Positions 60,494 through 64,000 of a DNA stretch of 64,000 nt are shown here, one piece after another (the first letter of the stretch is position 1; each line of letters starts with the position of its first letter). A program made the position numbers and the translations under genes. The stretch is taken from the NCBI RefSeq assembly GCF_030704685.1, contig NZ_JAUZDX010000005.1, forward strand, positions 186,001 through 250,000. Direction: 5' to 3'. The notes beneath the pieces are model-generated. The model had not been told where the DNA came from, did not search any database, and worked only from the letters and a program-made list of their open reading frames with translations. This stretch comes from Acidovorax sp. A1169. GTDB lineage: Bacteria; Pseudomonadota; Gammaproteobacteria; Burkholderiales; Burkholderiaceae_C.

Positions 60494-61027
60494 TCAGGCA
60501 GGGATGGCGTGCCGCGCTGCCGGGCTGCGCACAAAGCCATAGCGGGCCGGCAGCTCCTCGGCCTGCACCTCCACCGGTGTCCAGCGCCCCTGCTCCACCG
60601 CGTCGGCGGCCAGGCCCACGTCCAGGGTATGCACGAGTCCCAGGCCCAGGGGCGTGGCCAGGTAGACCCGGCCTTCGGCATCGAGCAGGCATTGCTCCAC
60701 TGTGGTGGTCTTGCCCGTGTGGGAGGTCACTGAACCATCGGTCGCCAGGCGCCAGACCAGCGGCGTGGCTTCGAGCTCCACGTACACACGCTGCGGTCCG
60801 TTCTGGAAGAACCACTGCCCCGCTTCGTCAGCCTCGTAGTTGCGGTGGATGAAGTCGATCAGCTTTTCGTGCTGCAGCAACGAGCCCTTCGCCTGCGGGA
60901 ACGGGCCCGCCGCCTGGGTGCGGTCATCGCGCATGTACCAGCGCCCGCGCGCATCCAGCCCTAGCCAGCCATAGCAGTCGGGTACGTTGGGCCATTTGGC
61001 CAAGGCCTGTTTGACGATGTCATCCAT
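60494..61027 (-). CDS. Conserved hypothetical protein (betaproteobacterial)
   Basis: 177 aa from ATG 61027 (MDDIVKQALAKWPNVPDCYGW). It contains YGWLGLDARGRWYMRDD, FIHRNYEADEAGQWFFQNGPQRVYVELE and YLATPLGLGLVHTLDV segments that look like a compact beta-rich cytoplasmic protein. I recognise the type from related genomes but no function is known. Overlaps the upstream hydrolase end by 8 bp, so co-translated. Confidence 0.82.
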   Translation of the reverse strand: MDDIVKQALAKWPNVPDCYGWLGLDARGRWYMRDDRTQAAGPFPQAKGSLLQHEKLIDFIHRNYEADEAGQWFFQNGPQRVYVELEATPLVWRLATDGSVTSHTGKTTTVEQCLLDAEGRVYLATPLGLGLVHTLDVGLAADAVEQGRWTPVEVQAEELPARYGFVRSPAARHAIPA

Positions 61028-62045
61028 GCCGCGATTGTGCCCCCGCGCCGGAATTTTCCGTGTCAGCCTGCGCCGCGAGCCAGGCGCCCACGGTGTCCGG
61101 CATGGCGCGCACATGGCCGGGCAGGCGCCCCTTGGCAAAGCCCACGTGGCCGCCATGCGCCGGCTGCCAGAGGGTGACGCAGGGGCCCACCTCGCTCACC
61201 CTTGGCAGGCTGCTGGCCGGAACGAAGGGGTCGTTGCGCGCATTCACCACCAGGGCCGGGATGCGGATGCGGTGCAGCATCGGCTTGGCCGAAGCCCGCA
61301 GCCAGTAGTCCTCGGTGTTGCGAAAGCCATGCACCGGCGCGGTGAAGACGTTGTCGAATTCGTACAGGTCGCGCGCCGCCAGCAGGGCCTGGCGGTCGAA
61401 CAGGCCTGGGTGCTGGGCCAGCTTCTGCAAGGCCTTGGGGACCAGACTGCGCATGAACATGCGGGTGTAGACCTGCCGGTTGAAGCCACGCCCGATGGCA
61501 TGCCCGCCGGCGACCAGGTCGATGGGCGAGCACACCGCCGCCACGGCATCGGCACTGCGGCCGGCCTCCTCGCCCAACTCGGCGGCCCAGCGCAGCAGCG
61601 CATTGCCGCCGAGCGACACGCCGGCAGCCATCAGCGGGCCTTCGTGGCCAGCACGCAGGCGCTGCAGCATCCAGCCGATCTCGGCATGGTCACCCGAGTG
61701 GTAGGCGCGCGGGGCCCAGTTGATCTCGCCGCTGCAGCCACGGAAATGCGGCAACGCGCAGGCCCAGCCGCACTCGCGCGCAAGGTCGGCAAAGGCCTCG
61801 CTGTAGTGGCTGCGCGAGGAGCCTTCCAGGCCATGGAACACCACCAGCAGCGGGCGCTTCGTGCCCGGCGCCACCCCATCGTCCAGGAAGTCCACATCCA
61901 CGAAATCACCGTCGGGCGTGTCCCAGCGCTCGCGCCGGTAGGGCGGCGGCACGCCGAACGCGCGGCGCGAGTACAGCGCGGGCCAGATGGTCTGCAGCTG
62001 CCCGCCGGGCAGCCACCGCGGGGCCGTGTAGTGCAGGGAGTGCAT
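61020..62045 (-). CDS. YheT-type alpha/beta hydrolase
   Basis: 341 aa. N-terminus PRWLPGGQLQTIWPALYSRR is the YheT family signature. The nucleophile elbow GVSLGGN has the catalytic serine; the oxyanion-loop GLEGSSRSHY and the late histidine in HGGHVGF complete the set with an aspartate in NDPFVP. Substrate unknown (esterase/lipase-like). ATG 62045 is used; a GTG upstream at 62054 is weaker. Overlaps the next gene downstream by 8 bp. Confidence 0.9.
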   Translation of the reverse strand: MHSLHYTAPRWLPGGQLQTIWPALYSRRAFGVPPPYRRERWDTPDGDFVDVDFLDDGVAPGTKRPLLVVFHGLEGSSRSHYSEAFADLARECGWACALPHFRGCSGEINWAPRAYHSGDHAEIGWMLQRLRAGHEGPLMAAGVSLGGNALLRWAAELGEEAGRSADAVAAVCSPIDLVAGGHAIGRGFNRQVYTRMFMRSLVPKALQKLAQHPGLFDRQALLAARDLYEFDNVFTAPVHGFRNTEDYWLRASAKPMLHRIRIPALVVNARNDPFVPASSLPRVSEVGPCVTLWQPAHGGHVGFAKGRLPGHVRAMPDTVGAWLAAQADTENSGAGAQSRHG

Positions 62046-62057
62046 GGGAGACACGCG

Positions 62058-62507
62058 TCAATGCAGCACCGGTTGCTGCGCCTGCATGGCCTGCACGTCC
62101 TCCACCACGCCCGCGCTGGCGTGGTGCACCACCAGACGCCAGCCCTGGGGGGTCTTGTGGTACACGTTGGTGGCGATCACGATGGCCCGGTGCATGCCGT
62201 CGGGCAGCATCACCTCCACATGCTCGGCCACGCTGTGCACCGCGCTGGACAGGGCCTGCACGCGGCGTACCTGGGTCGGCCGGGCACGCACTGTGCCGTT
62301 GGCAAACATGGCTTCGAACGCCGTGCGGATGGCGCCCGCTCCCACGAGCCGGGGGCCACCCGGGTGCACGCAGACGATGTCCTCTTCGTCGGCCCAGCAC
62401 GACATCAGCAGTTCGATGTCGCCGCGCTGGAGCGCGTCGTAAAAAGCGGCTTCGGTCTCATCCGAAGAACCGCCCTGGGTGGCTGCGGTGGGTCGTGCAC
62501 GTGGCAT
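62058..62507 (-). CDS. SnoaL-like (NTF2-fold) protein
   Basis: 149 aa from ATG 62507 (MPRARPTAATQGGSSDE). The NTF2-like domain spans most of it: AAFYDALQRGDIELLMSCWADEEDIVCVHPGGPRLVGAGAIRTAF and a final strand GWRLVVHHASAG. Family members act as small enzymes or binding proteins; no catalytic assignment is possible. First gene of a three-gene minus-strand group. Confidence 0.88.
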   Translation of the reverse strand: MPRARPTAATQGGSSDETEAAFYDALQRGDIELLMSCWADEEDIVCVHPGGPRLVGAGAIRTAFEAMFANGTVRARPTQVRRVQALSSAVHSVAEHVEVMLPDGMHRAIVIATNVYHKTPQGWRLVVHHASAGVVEDVQAMQAQQPVLH

Positions 62508-62887
62508 GGGCAAAAAATGGGATGGTGGGCGTGCGCCTATTGTGCGCGGTCCGCTGCCGCAGTGGCTGGACCTACATGGAACCACCGTGGACAGCCTCTG
62601 CTCGACCTCCACCATCGTCCCGATTTTCGCTACGGGTTTGCATGTACCCAGACCCAGGGAGCGCCCGCTCGTTCCATTGAGGCCCGGGTAAACCCTTTAA
62701 AGTTCCTTCGGTATTGTTTCCAATACTGGAACAGTTAGTTCGCGACTGGGTGGTTTTTCTTTGATCACCCACGGCGTACAGTTCAACCCATCGATGAGCC
62801 GAACCCGCAAGGCGACTCACCGAACCCGGTTCGAAGTTGCTTTTGCTCCGGTTTTTATGAGCCGCTTTTACTTTTAAGGATTTCATC
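62508..62887. promoter_or_regulatory. Upstream region of the DUF4148 pair
   Basis: No gene. It contains a GTATTG/CAATAC hairpin (about 62711-62727), two identical 9-bp repeats CCGAACCCG at 62799 and 62820 (21 bp apart), and a palindrome CGAACCCGGTTCG at 62821. AAGGA lies 5 bp before ATG 62888. The arrangement suggests a regulated, possibly long 5' leader. Confidence 0.5.
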
Positions 62888-63181
62888 ATGAACACGACCG
62901 CACGTTTCCTCTCCATCGCCGCTGTTGCCGCTTTCGCTTCTTTCGGTGCCCAAGCCGATGAAGCCGATGCTTCGCAATTCGCCACGAAGTTTGACACCAA
63001 CCGCACCCGCGCCGAAGTGGCTGCTGAAGCCGCTACCGTGGCACAGACCCGCAGCATCGAACCCGCTGGTTCGCGTGTGGTGACCTACAAGTCCACGGCT
63101 GACCGCGCTGCCGTGCGTGCCCAGGCTGCCGATGCCGTGCGCACCGGCCAGATCTCTTCCGGCGAAATCGGCGCGCTGTAA
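62888..63181 (+). CDS. Secreted DUF4148-like protein, copy A
   Basis: 97 aa with a signal peptide MNTTARFLSIAAVAAFASFGAQA, probably cleaved after AQA, leaving about 74 residues. The mature part has TRAEVAAEAATVAQTRSIEPAGSRVVTYKSTADRA and VRTGQISSGEIGAL. This is the DUF4148-like type often misannotated as helicase in this group. Mature protein is small, periplasmic or secreted; function unknown. A paralog follows immediately (63242-63535), about 85 percent identical by eye. Confidence 0.85.
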   Translation: MNTTARFLSIAAVAAFASFGAQADEADASQFATKFDTNRTRAEVAAEAATVAQTRSIEPAGSRVVTYKSTADRAAVRAQAADAVRTGQISSGEIGAL

Positions 63182-63241
63182 GCCGCCCCGGATTGAACCG
63201 CCACCCTGCCCAATCAAATTAGTCAAAGAATCGAGATCACC

Positions 63242-63535
63242 ATGAACAAGACCGCACGTTTCCTCTCCATCGCCGCTGTGGCTGCTTTCTCCGCTTTCGG
63301 TGCCCACGCTGACGAAGCCGACGGCTCGCAGTTCGCCACGAAGTTTGAAACCCAACGCACCCGTGCCGAAGTGGCTGCTGAAGCTGCTACCGTGGCACAG
63401 ACGCGCAGCATCGAGCCCGCTGGTTCGCGCGTTGTGACCTACAAGTCGACGGCGGACCGCGCCGCCGTGCGTGCCGCTGCTGCCGACGCTGTTCGCACCG
63501 GCCAGATCCCTTCGGGCGAAATCAGCGCCATGTAA
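63242..63535 (+). CDS. Secreted DUF4148-like protein, copy B
   Basis: 97 aa, nearly identical to copy A except in the signal-peptide end (SAFGAHA), residues 28-38 and the final residues (QIPSGEISAM). The 60-bp gap after copy A lacks a clear promoter and has a poor ribosome site (GAGAT), so it is probably made from a shared transcript at lower level, or by translation reinitiation. A terminator follows at 63581. Confidence 0.85.
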   Translation: MNKTARFLSIAAVAAFSAFGAHADEADGSQFATKFETQRTRAEVAAEAATVAQTRSIEPAGSRVVTYKSTADRAAVRAAAADAVRTGQIPSGEISAM

Positions 63536-63580
63536 TTTGCAAGGCAAAGCTGCAGACCGCACTGCAGCCACCCTGCACAA

Positions 63581-63612
63581 GCCGAGACCTCGCAAGAGGC
63601 CTCGGCTTTTTT
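63581..63612 (+). terminator. Intrinsic terminator after the DUF4148 pair
   Basis: Stem GCCGAG-A-CCTC with GAGG-C-CTCGGC, one A-C mismatch, GCAA tetraloop, then six T residues. Confidence 0.93.
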
Positions 63613-63714
63613 CATGGGCAATCGCACAGGCAGCGGTAAGTGAAGGCTCACCCTGTGCCCCGCACACCCCCAGCGGCGACCCGGTCACAATGCACAGGCC
63701 TGCAACTTGCCCCC

Positions 63715-64000
63715 ATGCCCTGGATGCCCGCCTACCAATCCATCGACCACATCATGCTGCGCCTGACCAACGCAGAGCCATTGTTCGACCTGTTCAGCCG
63801 CGTGTTCGGTCTGCCCGTGGCCTGGCCCCTGCAGCACGCCGCTTTCGCGACCTACGGCTGGGTGCATGCGGGCAACACGGACCTCGAATTCTGGGCCGCA
63901 ACCTCCAATGCCGATCTTCCCGAACATGCACAGCCACCGCTCATCCACGGCTTCGCGCTGGAGCCCGCCCTGCCCTTGCCACAAGCGCTGGAGCGCACAG
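63715..64000 (+). CDS. VOC (glyoxalase-like) family protein, truncated by the window
   Basis: Open from ATG 63715 (MPWMPAYQSIDHIMLRLTN) to the right edge, 95 codons, no stop. The HIMLRLTNAEPLFDLFSRVFGLPVAWPL segment is the beta-alpha-beta motif of vicinal-oxygen-chelate proteins, with the first metal-ligand histidine in DHI. It could be a glyoxalase, dioxygenase or antibiotic-binding type; sequence beyond the edge is needed to tell. ATG at 63724 is an alternative start. Confidence 0.75.
   Translation, partial: MPWMPAYQSIDHIMLRLTNAEPLFDLFSRVFGLPVAWPLQHAAFATYGWVHAGNTDLEFWAATSNADLPEHAQPPLIHGFALEPALPLPQALERT

Overview
The window looks like chromosomal DNA of a high-GC betaproteobacterium of the Comamonadaceae, most like Acidovorax. 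This is inferred from gene content and order: pilT / cyclic-nucleotide-binding gene / pilU, the tRNA-tuf-tRNA-secE-nusG-rplKAJL-rpoBC block, rsmB-DUF4390-ntrY-ntrX, rsmI-yraN-diaA-dolP, and tandem DUF4148-like secreted proteins. No rRNA operon, CRISPR array or intact insertion sequence was seen.  Layout. (1) 1-10638 is a phage-derived block read mainly on the minus strand. A plus-strand CI/LexA-type repressor (9931-10638) faces an early operon of a winged-helix protein, a replication initiator and a DnaC-type loader, then a Mor-family activator. This is followed directly by tail genes: tail terminator, tail tube, tape measure, a small tail-tip protein and a large modular protein running off the left edge. 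No lysis, terminase, portal or capsid gene lies between the early and tail modules, so a headless prophage or phage-tail-like bacteriocin (tailocin) is the most interesting reading. (2) 10668-18482 holds metabolic genes: DUF445 protein, class V aminotransferase, a single-chain biotin-dependent acyl-CoA carboxylase, threonine aldolase and the PLP-homeostasis protein YggS. (3) 18521-21609 encodes the twitching motors PilT and PilU with a cyclic-nucleotide-binding protein between them. (4) 21705-29940 holds a beta-hydroxyacid dehydrogenase, the dolP-diaA-yraN/rsmI cluster, an Hsp70-like protein, a LysR/MFS divergent pair and a nitroreductase. (5) 30277-31996 is a non-coding-rich segment: six minus-strand tRNAs, several with unusual features, a 51-bp palindrome among them, a promoter-to-terminator unit that may be a small RNA, and tRNA-Phe. 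(6) 32054-37764 holds ntrX-like, ntrY-like, DUF4390, rsmB and a LemA-like gene. (7) 37853-51886 is the transcription/translation super-operon, read right to left from a perfect TATAAT promoter: tRNA-Tyr, -Gly, -Thr, tuf, tRNA-Trp, secE, nusG, rplK, rplA, rplJ, rplL, rpoB, rpoC. (8) 52233-59748 carries a small conserved gene, tRNA-Arg and a TetR-controlled RND multidrug efflux operon with its operator. (9) 59864-64000 carries a membrane cytochrome c, a three-gene minus-strand group (hypothetical, YheT-type hydrolase, SnoaL-like), two tandem secreted paralogs and the start of a VOC-family gene.  How the parts work together. The repressor and Mor-like activator probably switch the phage-derived tail genes on and off. 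NtrY/NtrX form a membrane-sensor two-component pair. TetR and the divergent RND pump form a self-contained drug-responsive module. The super-operon couples tRNA, elongation factor, secretion, ribosomal-stalk and RNA-polymerase synthesis.
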